Made by a program: the position numbers and the translations under genes
Assembly (NCBI GenBank): GCA_009823505.1
Contig: VZQC01000392.1
Span: 2,264,292-2,328,291 of the forward strand
Direction: 5' to 3'
Source: Rhizomys pruinosus
Lineage: Eukaryota > Chordata > Mammalia > Rodentia > Spalacidae
DNA: 64,000 nucleotides
Shown here: positions 11,598-23,087 of the stretch, piece by piece
Layout: each line of letters begins with the position of its first letter
Numbering within the stretch: position 1 is the first letter of the stretch
Notes under the pieces: model-generated
Seen by the model: only the letters and a program-made list of their open reading frames with translations
Databases searched by the model: none
Told to the model about the DNA's origin: nothing

Positions 11598-13049
11598 TTA
11601 ATTTCTCTCTTTGGTTGCTTGGGAATAGTTGCTCCTTTCCTCTGTTCTTTGGATTGCTTCGAGTATTTTCTGAAGTGTTGGTTTTTTTGACATGTATTCT
11701 TTCATGTTGTTTGTGTCATGAAAGATTTTTCTTTCTCCTTCAACTATAATTGACATTTTTACTGGACAGTAATCTGGGTTGGCATCTAAAGTCATTTAGC
11801 ACTGGGAATACTTTGCTCCACATTCTTCTGGCTTTCATAGTTTGCACTGAGAAGTCAGCTGTAATTCTGATGGGGTTCCCCTTGTATGTAATTTGTTGTT
11901 TTTCTCTTGTGGTTTTCAGTATTTTGTCTTTGTTTTGAACACCTAGCATTTTAACTATGATATGGTGTGGGGAGGTTCTTTTCTGGTCTTGTCTATTTGG
12001 TGTTCTATGTGCTTCTTGTATTTGTATAGGTTTGTCTTTTTTCAGTTTTGGAAATTTTTCTTCTATTATCCTGTTAAAGATCTGGTCAATACCATTGTCT
12101 TGGAATTCTTCTCCTTCCTCTATCCCTATGATGCAGAGATTTGGTCTTTTCATAGTATCCCACATTTCCTGGTTATTCCACTCTTGTGGTTTTTGTTGTT
12201 TGTTTTTTTTTGTTGTTGTTGTTTTTTAATTCTTCATAGTCTTCACTTGAGCATTTTAGATGTTCTGAGTTGTCCTGCAGGACTGATATTCTATTTTCTG
12301 CTTCACCTATCCTGCTTCTGAGGCTTTCTTCCACCCTTTCCTGTTGACTGGATGAATGTTCCATTTCCTTTTTCATTTCTTCCTGTGATTTCTTTAGTAT
12401 TTCCATTTCCTCTTGGAGCTTGTCATTCTCTACTTGTAGCTCCTTGCTTTGCTGGTATCCTTTTGTAATTTCAGCCTGGGATCTTTTCATTGTTTCTACT
12501 TCCTTCCAGAGTTTGTCTTTCTCTCCTTCTAGTTCTTTTTGGACATTGTGTTTCTCTTCTACTTCTTTTCAGTTTGTGTTTCTCTTCATCTAGTTCTTTT
12601 TGGAGTTTGTCATTCTCTCCCTCTAGTTCTTTCCAGTGTTTATCATTCTTTCCTTCTAAGTCCTTCCTGAGTTTTTCATTTTCTCCCCTTATTTCTCTGA
12701 TTTGTTCTTTACATTCTTTCATTTCTTTGAATATGTCTACAATTGTTCTTCTAAGGTCTGTATCTTGGTTTCCTGCCAGGGAGATCTCATTGTAGGAATC
12801 TTCTGTGGGACTGGTAGAGTTCGGTGTGGATTTATTATGACTTTTTCCCATGTTGTTTTTTTCCCATGTTGTTTTTTTTGTCGTGTCCTTGGCATGTGGA
12901 TTTGGTTTTTGTTTGTTTTTAGATTCTGGTGCCTCAACATTTGCTACACAGACTAGATTCACTAAAACTACACCTGCTAGATAGTCCTCACCACAGCACC
13001 ACCAGCTTAAGCTGGGGGGGGGGGGTTGTTGCTCCTTTGGCCCACGCAT
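11598..13049 (-). pseudogene. L1 ORF1 remnant, coiled coil expanded
   Basis: Minus-strand frames at 13049-12471, 12490-12173, 12165-11740 and 11795-11598 together cover an ORF1 protein: a basic N-terminus, a long Glu/Lys/Leu-rich coiled coil, the RNA-recognition domain (NLCIIGIEEGEE) and the C-terminal domain (TYKGNPIRITADFS). Frameshifts separate them. ORF1 proteins trimerise through the coiled coil and coat L1 RNA. The coiled coil is longer than in the intact copy at 50.3-51.4 kb because of 33-bp repeats. Confidence 0.82.
12500..12692 (-). repeat. 33-bp tandem repeats in L1 ORF1 coiled coil
   Basis: About five or six diverged 33-bp units, each containing a variant of ctagttctttttggag. They encode 11-residue units such as KELEGENDKLQ. 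The intact ORF1 at 50.3-51.4 kb has about two comparable units. Confidence 0.7.
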
Positions 13050-13092
13050 GCCAGTACCTGTTGACCTGCTGTGCCCCTGTAACCCTGTCTAG

Positions 13093-13707
13093 GTGCACCC
13101 ATGCCTTGGTGCTCTCTGGAACCCAAGCTGGGAAGTTCTGGGGGCAGGTGAGAAACATCTTAAAAAGTGTTCAGCATTAATAATAATTAAGGAAATGCAC
13201 ATTAAAACCACTTTAAGATACCATCTCACTCCGATAAAACTGGCTAAGATCAAGAAAACAAAAGACACCAAATGCTGGAGAGGTTGTGGGGAAAGGGGAA
13301 CATTTATCCACTGCTGGTGGGAATGTAAACTTGTACAACCACTATGGAAAGCAGTGTGGACTCCCCTTAAAAGACTCAAAATGATCCTACCACCTGACCC
13401 AGTCATACCACTCCTGGGTATATACCTACAAGACTCATCCTACCGCAAAGATACATGCACAGCCATGTTTATTGCAGCTCTCTTCACAATAGTGAAGAGC
13501 TGGAACCAACCCAAATGCCCCTCAACTGAGGACTGGATAACAAAAATGTGGTACATCTACACAATGGAGTTCTATGCAGCAGTAAAGAAAGGTGGCATCA
13601 TAAACTTTGTAGGTAAATGGTTGGAACTTGAAGCCATTATACTAAGTGAAGTAACACAGTCCCAGAAAAACAAACAGGGAATGGTTTCCCTCATTTGTGG
13701 ATGCTAG
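13093..13707 (+). pseudogene. L1 ORF2 C-terminal fragment
   Basis: A 204-codon plus-strand frame. Its L1-derived portion (from about 13150) carries [19 protein letters not shown], matching the CX3CX7HX4C Cys-rich motif of L1 ORF2, then the conserved tail to SLICGC. It lacks endonuclease and reverse transcriptase and begins at the inversion junction. Confidence 0.88.
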
Positions 13708-14124
13708 CACCAAATCTTAGTTGAAAGGCAAGCTGAACAATGTTAATGTTATATTTCTTTTTATCTGAAAGCAACTGTGCTGTTATAATGTGAATCTTTT
13801 AATGGGCTCTAGAATTAACTTACCACCTACTTTCAGGCACGGTAATTAATGTACATGGGTGGAAGGTATATGTTCATAATTTAGAGTAATATAAAATTAA
13901 AGGGAAAAAGTGAATTCCTAAACCATATTTTGGAATTAATTTTGGTATATATGTGATATATAAATAGGTATATTTTGGAGTGATACAAATGGGAGGGAAC
14001 AACAACAACAAAAGGACTGGGTCAGAGAACTGACTGAAACAATTAACTTCTGCCCAAAACAATAACCCTCTACAGAGAAAAACTAAAAAGACTGAGAAAA
14101 AGATGCAAGACATGTATGGCACTG

Positions 14125-14345
14125 TGCTGGATAGCTTTAGTGTCAACTTGACACAGTTTGTCTTCCATTGCTGTGACAAAACACTCTGACCAACACCAAC
14201 TTGGGGAGGAAAGGGTTTATTCAGCTTACATCTCCTGGGTCACAGTTCATCACTTAGGGAGCCCAAGGTAGGAACTCAGGGCAGGAACCTGGAGGCAGGA
14301 GCTGAAGCTCCTGCAAGGAAAAATGCAAGGGCTGGAGGGGCATGA
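14125..14345 (-). mobile_element. URR1-like repeat with inverted head
   Basis: The first 33 bp (gtgctggatagctttagtgt...) match the end of the URR1-like copy at 15625-16029 in one orientation. From about 14160 (ttccattgctgtgacaaaac) the same family continues in the opposite orientation. It looks like a rearranged or foldback copy. I assign the URR1-like (rodent nonautonomous hAT-type) family from memory and with caution. Confidence 0.55.
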
Positions 14346-14369
14346 GGTCTAACAGGGTATGTGCCCACT

Positions 14370-14665
14370 GTCTTAGCTTTCTGTCCCTGAGGCTCAGTTT
14401 TAGATTAAGTGGCCTGAAGCAACATAGTACTTGGTGAAATAGTACATTACCATGGAGTCTATGGCAGAGCAAAACTACCTTATAGCCAGGATGCTGTGAG
14501 CAAAGGGAGGGCCAGTATTCCACAGTTCCCTCTCCAAAGACCAAAGACTTCCCATAAGGCCCCAGCTCCTACAGGTTCTACCACCTCCCAACATTTTAGG
14601 AGTTCCCAAACTCCAGCATGCAATTCTCTGGGAAGAGACACTCTCAATTCAAACTCTAGATGGCA
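14370..14665 (-). mobile_element. Diverged URR1-like repeat
   Basis: It begins ctgtcttagctttctgt, has the middle motif ctacaggttctaccacctcc and ends near ttcaaactctag. This follows the same overall plan as the copy at 19872-20229 but is strongly diverged. Confidence 0.4.
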
Positions 14666-14680
14666 GAGTAAACACAAATA

Positions 14681-15604
14681 GTCACAACCTGGCCCAAGAG
14701 CAGAGAAAGGCAAAGAGGCTGAAGCCACGAAGAAGCAGAAGGGCTGAGATTCTTTGTACAAATAGCCAACACAAGCTTTTCACGATGAGTACAAATAGGG
14801 TTTTAGACAAATATTACTCCTGGGACAATCTGCCATCACAGGAAGTCCTAGGGGAGACCATTTCAGAAGGAAGCAACGTGTGAAGACACCAACAAATGAA
14901 ACAAAAAAACAAGTCTCACATGAACCTCTCCAGCAAGTGACGGGGAACACAGTTCAAATCTGAGTGAGACCAGTATAACTTTGGTGTTAAAGTTTATCAA
15001 GGAGGTTCCAGTTACTAAAACTTAGCAGCCGACTTCTCCTATGAACATAAACAGGAGAATCATTAGCAAGTTTAGGTCTAGCAATATATAACAACAGTAT
15101 TTCACAGCAAGCTGGACACATGCCCATCAGGAAGACATAGCTGGCTTGGCATTCAGAAGTAAATTAAGGGGATGTGGAAATAGTGACATTTCTATTCAAG
15201 TACTCTTCAGCAGATTCCTTAATAATTCAGGGTTTACATAAATTTCTATCAGACAATAAATCTGACAGTTTTCATAAGGAAGAGAAGGAGAAAGGGAGGA
15301 AGGAACAAAAGGGAAGGAAGGAGAAAAGAAAGATATTTCACCTGTGGAAAATACATGAAAACACAAAATAGAAATAACAAACCTGATAAAATGAAAACAG
15401 TGTTTCTGCTAATCATAAAAATGAAGACTAAACCCACACGAGTCACCCCACCCCTGCCAATTTGAGCTCAACGGAGCACCTGAGGACTGTCTTGGAAGGC
15501 ATTTCGGGTCACCGGGAGCAGAGCAGACGCAGGGACGAGACATCTGACCTCTGTTCCTAGGAGGCCTCGGCAACTGCTATGGTATTCTAGCAGAGCAGGC
15601 ATTC
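14681..15604. other. Unannotated sequence with purine-rich tract
   Basis: No gene recognised. 15280-15332 is a GGAAGGAA-like purine run. The remainder looks unique. Confidence 0.45.
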
Positions 15605-16161
15605 TTCTTTCTTTGAGACAGGGTGTTGTAGTTTGTCTTCCATTGCTGTGACAAAACACTCTGACAGACACCAACTTGGGGAGGAAAGGGTTTATTCAGC
15701 TTACATCTCCTGGGTCACAGTTCTCACTCAGGGAGCCCAAGGCAAGAACTCAGGGCAGGAACCTGGAGGCAGGAGCTGAATCACAGGCCATGGAGGAATG
15801 CTGTTCACTGGCTTGCTCCCCTGGCTCATGCCCAGCCCGCCTTCTTATACGGTACACAACAACCTGCCCAGGGTGGCACTACTCATTGTGGGCTGGGCCC
15901 TCCCACACTGCTTGACCATCAAGACAATACTCCACAGATGTGGCCACAGGCCAATCCAATGGAGCCAATTCCCCAATTGAGGCTCCCTCAGCCCAGGTGT
16001 GTCAAGTTGACACTAAAGCTATCCAGCACACAGGGTCTCCCTGTAGCCCTAGCTAGCCTAGAACTCACTAGGTAGAACCAGGCTGGCCTCAATCTCACAG
16101 AGAACTGTCTCCTTCTGGCCCCGAGTGCTGGAATTAATGGTGTGTGCTACCATGCCTGGCC
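15605..16161 (-). mobile_element. B1 SINE split by a URR1-like insertion
   Basis: The inverted B1 begins at about 15605 (tttctttgagacagggt) and resumes at 16030 (acagggtctccctgtagccc), ending with ccatgcctggcc. The two halves join naturally into one B1 if 15625-16029 is removed. Confidence 0.85.
15625..16029 (-). mobile_element. URR1-like element inserted in B1
   Basis: A compact 405-bp element from gttgtagtttgtcttcc to ctatccagca. The target sequence acagggt is duplicated on both sides (15618-15624 and 16030-16036). The neighbouring base differs (g/c), so the duplication is 7 bp, or 8 bp with one mismatch. This fits a DNA transposon of the hAT type better than a retroposon, and there is no A-tail. 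No coding capacity. Confidence 0.7.
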
Positions 16162-17723
16162 AAGAGCTTCTGGAAGCTGTAGTCACTTACAAAGTGTTGC
16201 CCTGTGTGCCCACGTCATTTATCTAGTAGAAATGAACTTGGGTACAGGAACATAGTTCAGTCATAGTGCACAGCCCAGCACTCACAAGGCAATGAGTTTC
16301 ATCCCAGTCCACAAGAAAAGGAAAATGAATTCAAAAGGGCCCATACCACAAAAGCCCACATGCCTCTGACCTTCACACTGACACGTAGCATGGTACAAAT
16401 TGAGCCCCAGTTGTCTAACACGAACCATTCCCAGCCTCCCTACAGTAAACCAACAAGCTTCACTGCCCCTCTTTCTTCAATATAGCTAAAGTTAGCCAAG
16501 GATAAACTATGGAATGACTTTAGGAAAAATAAGTTGATATAACATGCAAATCGCCCCCCCATCCCTGCCATCTTACTATTTATAGAAGTCTAATGAATTA
16601 CCAGAAGCACGGCTCCCTGCAAAGCTGCAAAGTTCATTGTGCACTCAATGCAAAGGACATCTGCTCATCAAAGACAGGTTTAATCTGTCCCAGACCTCCA
16701 CCACTACCACCTGGCTTTTACAATCACAGCATTACTTTTGTGCAATCATTTCCAAATCAAGTTGACATAGGTTGCTTTACAGTGCTTCTGAACCACAATT
16801 ATTCGATCACTTCTCTATGTCTGGTAGGTCTGGAAAACCACTTCCATTTTCCTGTAAGACAGATTCACAGAACCTTCCCAATTCACTGAAGTTGTGACAT
16901 CTTATCTTATTGTGCTGACTAAATAAATGGGGAAATTCTACCAGCAACTATGAAGACAAGTAGATTGAAATCACCCAGCTAAGTTTATGGAGCCTGCTCA
17001 CATAATAAGAAATGTAAAAGTACACCATGTCTTACACATATGCTGCTGACAAATTCACTGGAACTGCTCCTTTAGTCTCTTCCCAATCCCTTGACGACAC
17101 TGCGTAGTTTCCAATGGAGCAGGAGAACAGACCCTATCAAAGGGGATTATGTTCTTGAACCTCCCTCCCATGCTCCAGGAGTAATCAAAAAAGGCTTTTG
17201 AATCAAGTGGTGATGAATTACGTATTTCCTTCCTGTTCAGCCCAAGAGTCACAGCACCAGAAAGGGTCCTCTCTCATAAGGAGTAAACCATAGCAGGGCT
17301 GAAAATTACAAAAGTCTCAGTGACAAGATATCTGCTCAAGTGTTGACAGCAGAAAGCACACAGAAACAGGATGACCTGGGAGAGCAAAGTACAGGGTGAG
17401 ACCATGGAGGGAAGGAAGGGGGTCTTTCTAAGTGCTCAGCCATAGGGTAGTGTTTATAGTCCTATGCAGAAACCTAAGAGTTACTTCCAAAGAAAGTCTG
17501 AGGCTCCCCAAGGCAGATCAAACCATGGACACTGGGGTCTAGAAGAGAAGCAGGCTGGGGAATGGTGGTAAGGAGAAATCAGAAGGTCAGTGAGTGAGGA
17601 GATAGCAGGATGGGAGAGTACTTGCAAAAGAAGATGACTGAGATCTAACTTTTCCTCTGCAACTTTAGGCTCTGGAAAATAACAGAGAGTACTTTTTAAG
17701 TTCAGAGGAAAAATGATACAAAC
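16162..17723. other. Unannotated sequence
   Basis: No repeat or RNA gene recognised. Contains weak minus-strand splice-like signals, for example an acceptor-like tract ending cag near 17313, downstream of the candidate exon at 17724-17979. Confidence 0.4.
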
Positions 17724-17979
17724 CTTGATTTCCAGACACAGATTATCAATCAAGTGTAGGAACAAAATAAGAAGCCTGTTTGCCATGATTCCACAAAGCA
17801 GCTGACTAAGGAGGTGCTCCAGCAAAACAAAAATAGAACCCAAGAAACAGATACCATGAGATACAGGGAGCCATGGTAGCAAAGTGGCCAGAAGCTGCAC
17901 AGATGTAAGTCTCCATGAAAACATTCTTTGATTGGCAAGTGTTTCTGCTACAGAATTACACTTCATACTACTTGGTTCT
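17724..17979 (-). other. Candidate coding exon, hydrophobic product
   Basis: On the minus strand a T-rich acceptor-like stretch ending ttttttgtcag (just above 17979) precedes a 256-bp segment open in one frame. The segment ends at a donor-like aag/gtttgt (17723-17718). The peptide contains long hydrophobic stretches (LLATLLPWLPVSHGICFLG; FVLLEHLLSQLLCG) that could be membrane segments. The open frame continues through the possible donor to 17481, so the splice reading is not required. I do not recognise the protein. No partner exon is convincingly identified, and chance cannot be excluded. Confidence 0.25.
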
Positions 17980-19005
17980 CTGACAAAAAATATTTACATT
18001 ATTATAGTGCTGGAAACATTGCTTCTCTTATAGTAAAATTTTTATATTAAACCTGTAAAAAAACAAAGAAAGCATAAATATAGATGAGAAACAGTACAAA
18101 TGTTTTAGATTTTGTCAATATAAATCTATAACTATAACAAAGCACCTGAGAGCTGGGTGACTCTGGAGATATGGATGCCAGTGGTAAACCTCACCTGTCA
18201 TTCCTCAGACACCAGGGTCTCTGATTAGGCTAGCCTATCTCTGTATCACAGTAGGGCTGTTTTTTTTTTAAAATGTGGGTTCTGAGGATCATAGTAGGTA
18301 TTTTTTAAATGTGGGTTCTGGGGATCAATCCCTCTTTAATTTAAATTTATACCCTTTTGTTACTAGAATGCTATTGTGTACCTGCTTCCTCAAGATTGAA
18401 ACACTCTCCTAGGGGAAAGAGGGCTCAGGAGGCTCATGAAATTCACAAGGAACTTACAAGATGCCCCGTTTCTCTCCAAGGTTAAATGAACAGATAGCAA
18501 TTGCTTGGAAGAGGAGACTCCATTGTGTAGTTACCTCGAAGTTATGCAGGGAACTCTAATGAGGCAGCTTTTGTGAGTCATCACCCATGCTGGGGTGGGC
18601 TTTTCAGTGATGCTACTGTTCTAGTCACCCATGTCCTGCAAGTACCCCAATCACTCACTGAACACCAAGCTAGACTTGGATGGACTGGTTTCTCTGGTCT
18701 ATCATTTTGACCTTCTCAGGGTGAATAGAAACAGATCCTCAAGAAAAGTCACACAACAAATGTGTCTCTTACCACCTGATGGTATCACTTCAGGTTTTTA
18801 AGTCATTAAATAAAGAGGACTAGTTAAATAGCTGTAGTACATTCTGTGCAAAATAACACAGAATAGCATGCTCTCATCCCTAAAGGCAGGATGGGATACA
18901 CTGTGAGTGACACATGATTGGGTAACTCCATCAGTGTACAAACACTACATCTACACAAACCTAGATGGTATAGCCCTTCATGCACTGAGGCTACTTGGCG
19001 TGCGC
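17980..19005. other. Unannotated sequence
   Basis: Mostly AT-rich unique-looking sequence. Two short near-repeats of aatgtgggttctg occur at about 18272 and 18308. No gene supported. Confidence 0.45.
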
Positions 19006-19448
19006 GTCTATGTGCATGTGTGCACGTGTGTGTATGTGCATGTGTGTATGTGCATATGTGTGTATGTGCATGTGTATGTGTATGTGTATATGTGTGTATG
19101 TGCATGTGTGTGTATGTGTATATGTGTGTATGTGTGTGTGCATGTGTGTATGTGTGTATGTGTGATTGTGTGTGTGTGTATGTGTGTATGTGCATGTGTG
19201 TATGTGTGTGCATATGTGATTGTGTATGTGTGTGTATGTGTGTATGTGCATGTGTGTATGTGTGTGCATGTGTGTATGTGTGATTGTGTATGTGTATGTG
19301 TGTATGTGTATGTATGTATGTATGTGTATGTATGTATGTGTATGTGTGCATGTGTGTATATGTGTATGTGTGTGTATGTGTATGTGTGTGTATGTGTGTA
19401 TGTGTACGTGTGTGTGTATGTGTATGTGTATGTGTGTGCGTGTGTGTA
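19006..19448 (+). repeat. Long (TG)/(TATG) microsatellite
   Basis: About 440 bp of alternating pyrimidine-purine sequence made of TG, TATG and CATG units. Such tracts can adopt Z-DNA and mutate in length. Frames in all phases remain open by composition (Cys/Val/Tyr/Met on one strand, His/Thr/Ile on the other), which does not indicate coding. Confidence 0.95.
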
Positions 19449-19871
19449 TCCCATTGCTCCTAGAACCATGATTACAAGGTGAAAAAATCAAGACAAAATC
19501 AAACACAAGAGGAAATGATGTAATCAGGAGATGGAACAAGCACAGGATGAGGGTGCTGCTGGTACAACATGGCAGGCTGTTTTGTAGTAAACTTTCTTTG
19601 TGTAAATGACAGAATATATTTTGAAATATCAATGTAAGTATAGTCAAGTAAACACATTAACCAAATTCATAGTCAATGACATCCATAACTGTATGTGCTG
19701 CACTTTTAGACAGTGGCAGACAGGTCTGCTTATATCCACACCATCACACACTCCAGTAACACGTACACTACAACGTTACAACATCACCATACCACCAGGC
19801 AGTAAAAATTCCTCAGCTGTTATAATCTATATAGTTAGCCATTGACTACAAAGTTGTCATGCATAACTACT

Positions 19872-20229
19872 GTATTAGTCTCTTTTCTGTTGCTGTGATG
19901 AAACACCATGACCAAAGGAACTTATAAAAGGAAGAGTTTATTTGAGCTTACGATTGACGGTTCCAGGGAATTAGAGTCCATTGTGGTGGGAGGCATGGCG
20001 ACTGGAGCTGGAGCAGCAAGCTGAGGGTCACATCTCACAAAGAGCACAGGAAGCAGAGAGAGCAACTGGAGACCACAAGACTTGTTAAACTCACTAAGCC
20101 TGCCCCCAATAACGTACTTCCTCTAGCATGGCCACACCTTCTAAGACCTCCAAGAACAGTGCCACCAACTGGAGACAAATGTCTGAATACTTAAAGCCTA
20201 TGGGGGACACTCATTCAAACCACCACAAC
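19872..20229 (-). mobile_element. URR1-like element
   Basis: It starts gtattagtctcttttctgt, with the middle motif atgaccaaagg, and ends cattcaaaccaccac. The flanks carry aactact on both sides (about 19865-19871 and 20230-20236), a 7-bp duplication as at 15.6 kb. Same family as 25487-25825 but inverted. Confidence 0.7.
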
Positions 20230-20236
20230 TACTAAG

Positions 20237-21407
20237 AAATCAGAACCTTTAAGAAGCTGTTTTTACTATGGAAGAAAAAAGGTAGAACACAAGGAGCCTA
20301 TGAAGAAGGAGGAAGTCTCTGTATGAACACACCCCTAGTGTGATACAAGAAGGGAACTGAAAAATAAAATCATAAAAAGAAACTCAGAAATAGAAGTTTT
20401 ATCCAAAGATTTAGCAGTGGAAGCAAAAGGGAGACACCCTGGGAAAAGAGCTACTCTGAGCACACAGATTATAGGCCCTGCACACTGGCCAGACAAGACC
20501 AACCCTGCAATCTTGATTACAGTGATGCAAGGGTAGACAGTGAGGGAAAGGGGCCATGGTGAAAATTGCAAGCTGCTCATGTATACTGCAGTGAGAGTAG
20601 CCTGAGGCTGGGGGTAAAAGGAAAGTTAAGAGTTAAAATGGCCAAGTCAGGAGCCCTGAGGAAGAACAAGAGGCTTGTAGCTGCCTATGAGATAACCAAG
20701 CTAGACAGAAAAGAGAAGGGCAGGGCTCTGGGCCAGTCAGGGTGGCTGGCTGCCCTGCCATCTCCCAAATACTGTGAAGAATACGTGTACAGCACCACTG
20801 TCCTTTCTTTTATCTTTACTTCTAATGCAGCTAAATGCAGCAGACTAAACTGGAAGGATGGCTTCTGATAAGAAACCACTCAGACCACCCCACAGACAAA
20901 GAGCTAAATATGAGGTAACCAAGAAAAGCCATAGGTACAGCACAGTGACAGGTCATGTAAGTGTGAGAACACAGAGAGCTTAGTATAAGTAACAGCACTT
21001 CAGACACCTACAGGATGGAGGTAGCAACATGAGCCAGTGACTAACAGCAGACAGTTAAGGTCAGCAACTAACAAAAGCACAAGTCAGATATGGACAGAGG
21101 GGGGTTTCATTCACTCTGACTGAGTGAGGAGCATATGAGCAGGCCATGATCATGTCCCTTGCTTGGCTAGGGGGACAAGTACAGAGGGTATAAGCCTGCC
21201 ACTGGCCCAGAAAATAACCAATCTAACACCTACTTCAGCCTGTGTTCAGTCTCTACCATAGCCCTGTAAACCCCATAGACAAGGAAATTCAGTGGCTTTT
21301 TCCTTTCTCAGAAACTCCTCACACTCAGGTTTCCTTACTTTTCTTTATTCTCTAACTTTTTCCTCAATATCTATTTTTTTCTGTAAATCTTAATAAAGCT
21401 TGTTTCT
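20237..21407. other. Unannotated sequence
   Basis: No recognisable repeat family or gene. Short open frames only. Confidence 0.45.
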
Positions 21408-21648
21408 GGGGCTAGAGAGATGGCCTAGCGGTTGGGAGCGCCAACTGTTCTTGGAGAGGACCCAGATTCGATCCCCAGCACCCACGTGGCGGCTAGGAAC
21501 CGTCTTTAACTCCAGTTCCAGGGGAATCCAACACCCTCTTCTGACCTCCACGGCATGGCATGACACGGGTGCACAGACCTGCATGCATACAGTACATTCA
21601 TACACACAATAAATAAAATAAAAATAAAAAAATAAATAAATAAAGCTA
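21408..21648 (+). mobile_element. B3-like SINE, short form
   Basis: Plus-strand copy with head ggggctagagagatggcc, a single central block and an AATAAA-rich tail. A possible short duplication aataaagct flanks it at 21392 and 21648, but the left copy is a few bases from the head, so the TSD is uncertain. Confidence 0.87.
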
Positions 21649-21659
21649 GCATTACAGTC

Positions 21660-22990
21660 TCTACACAGGACAGTATAACCCCGTGCCCAGGGTATGGAGA
21701 GTACTGAAAGCTGGCCTGTTTGAGAACCCAGCTCCTGGGCTTTCTGACCTCTGGACCACATTTAACCCTCAGGAGCTTTCTGCCTGTAGAAGGAATTAGC
21801 AGCCATGCCTATCACAAGAGCTGCAGAGTGGGTAGATGACCCATGTGGAGCTCTGCACACCCCTCCTTAGAGCAAAGCTCAACAAATGCCATGTACCCAT
21901 GGGGAGATGAAAACTTCAGCACTACTAGTAACAACAGACTGCTGAGCCAAGTATAGAGCTGAGCTAGATACATACTCCTGATCAACGTGTTTTGATATAA
22001 CCAAGCCTTAAAAACCATCCTGAGCCTAAGCCACACCTCTTGTGAAGACTGAAAACAGAGCCTGTCTTGAACACAGCACTGTCTACTGCTCCAGTGCCCA
22101 CATGGAGTTGTAAGGGCTTTATCCATGGCAACCTGGTCTCTGTGGAAAAGAGTGGAAATGGCTCTGTAGTACCTTCATGAGCAAAGCAATATGGGTAGTG
22201 ACATTTCTGACACTACTAGGGTAGCAGGATGCTTGCTTTCAGGTATCACTCAGCTTTACCTGTTTAAGAATGGGACTCAAGAAAACCTCCACCTATCTCT
22301 AGTCCCTTACTACCAGAATGTGTATAGTAAGTTTTTTTTTTATTTTATTTAGGATGGCAACTTCTCATTGGTTCTCAGAGAACCAATCACATAGTGTTCT
22401 TCAATTTACTAAGGAATTGTTTTAGCAAGTGCTAAGAAATACTTTCAATCAACTGTTTATCCACGTGGCATTCGTGACAGGCAATTGCTTACAAAGTAGG
22501 AGCCGACTATGACTTGCAACCTGACTGAGAAATACAGCAGTAGCCAATCTAGGGTCAGGAAGATGAAGCTGGGCTAGCCCCACACAAGAACTACTTAAAC
22601 AGGGACACACACGTATTGGTGAATCCCAGAAACAGCAGGCACAGGACAGCAGCCCAGAGCCTCTGTTAGACTTAGCTGTAAGGCAACGTACTAGTCCCTC
22701 CCAAGGAGAAGCTCCATAGATGCTTCCTTTTACCGTTTTTTCAAAAGTAGACAAAATAATGGATAAAGGTGGAAATTGACATTTTACAAAATATTTTAAA
22801 ATTCACTATCGTATTTTATCCCCAAGTAACCCCAGGGAAGGCACTCAAGCAAAGAAGGTAGATTCCTAAGCACAGTTCAACTAACATGTGACATGCAGAT
22901 ATTCTGCCTCTAACTGCAGCCTTCCTCCACAGCCACAGGGCTGTACACGGCCCTGGGCTGCAGCGTCCAGACACACAGAGCCCAACTCAC
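21660..22990. other. Unannotated sequence
   Basis: Unique-looking. No repeat family or gene recognised. Confidence 0.45.
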
Positions 22991-23087
22991 ATTTCCATCA
23001 TCCTCACAGTGACCCTCTGGGCCTTTAGGACCATAACTGGGATCTAGATCCAATCTGCCCAGGACTTCTTGGGTCACACATGTCATG
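22991..23087 (-). other. Candidate coding exon with strong donor
   Basis: On the minus strand a 97-bp segment is followed by gtgagt (22990-22985), a consensus-strength splice donor. It is preceded by a modest acceptor ending atcccag (23088 upward). One frame is open through the segment and encodes an acidic, polar stretch that includes VLGRLDLDPSYGPKGPEG. I do not recognise the protein, and the acceptor's pyrimidine tract is poor. It is on the same strand as the candidate at 17724-17979, but no linking evidence is visible. Confidence 0.25.

Larger units (their letters stand above)
10918..14118 (+). mobile_element. 5'-inverted L1 LINE
   Basis: Two L1 segments lie head to head. 10918-13148 is inverted: from left to right it reads ORF2 endonuclease region, ORF1, 5'UTR on the minus strand. 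13149-14118 is in sense orientation: the ORF2 C-terminus (open from about 13150 to 13707, ending in SLICGC) followed by 3'UTR. Roughly 2.6 kb of central ORF2 is absent between them. This is the structure expected from twin priming during target-primed reverse transcription. Both parts contain stops or frameshifts, so it is a dead copy. The 3' end is cut by a URR1-like repeat. Confidence 0.87.

Noticed and set aside
15617..15624. B1 ending at 15624 as a truncated element
   Set aside because: The rest of the B1 is found at 16030, so it is split rather than truncated.
18824..19647. Open frames of 120-220 codons on both strands
   Set aside because: They are products of the TG/TATG microsatellite (Cys/Val/Tyr or His/Thr/Ile strings), open in several frames by composition.
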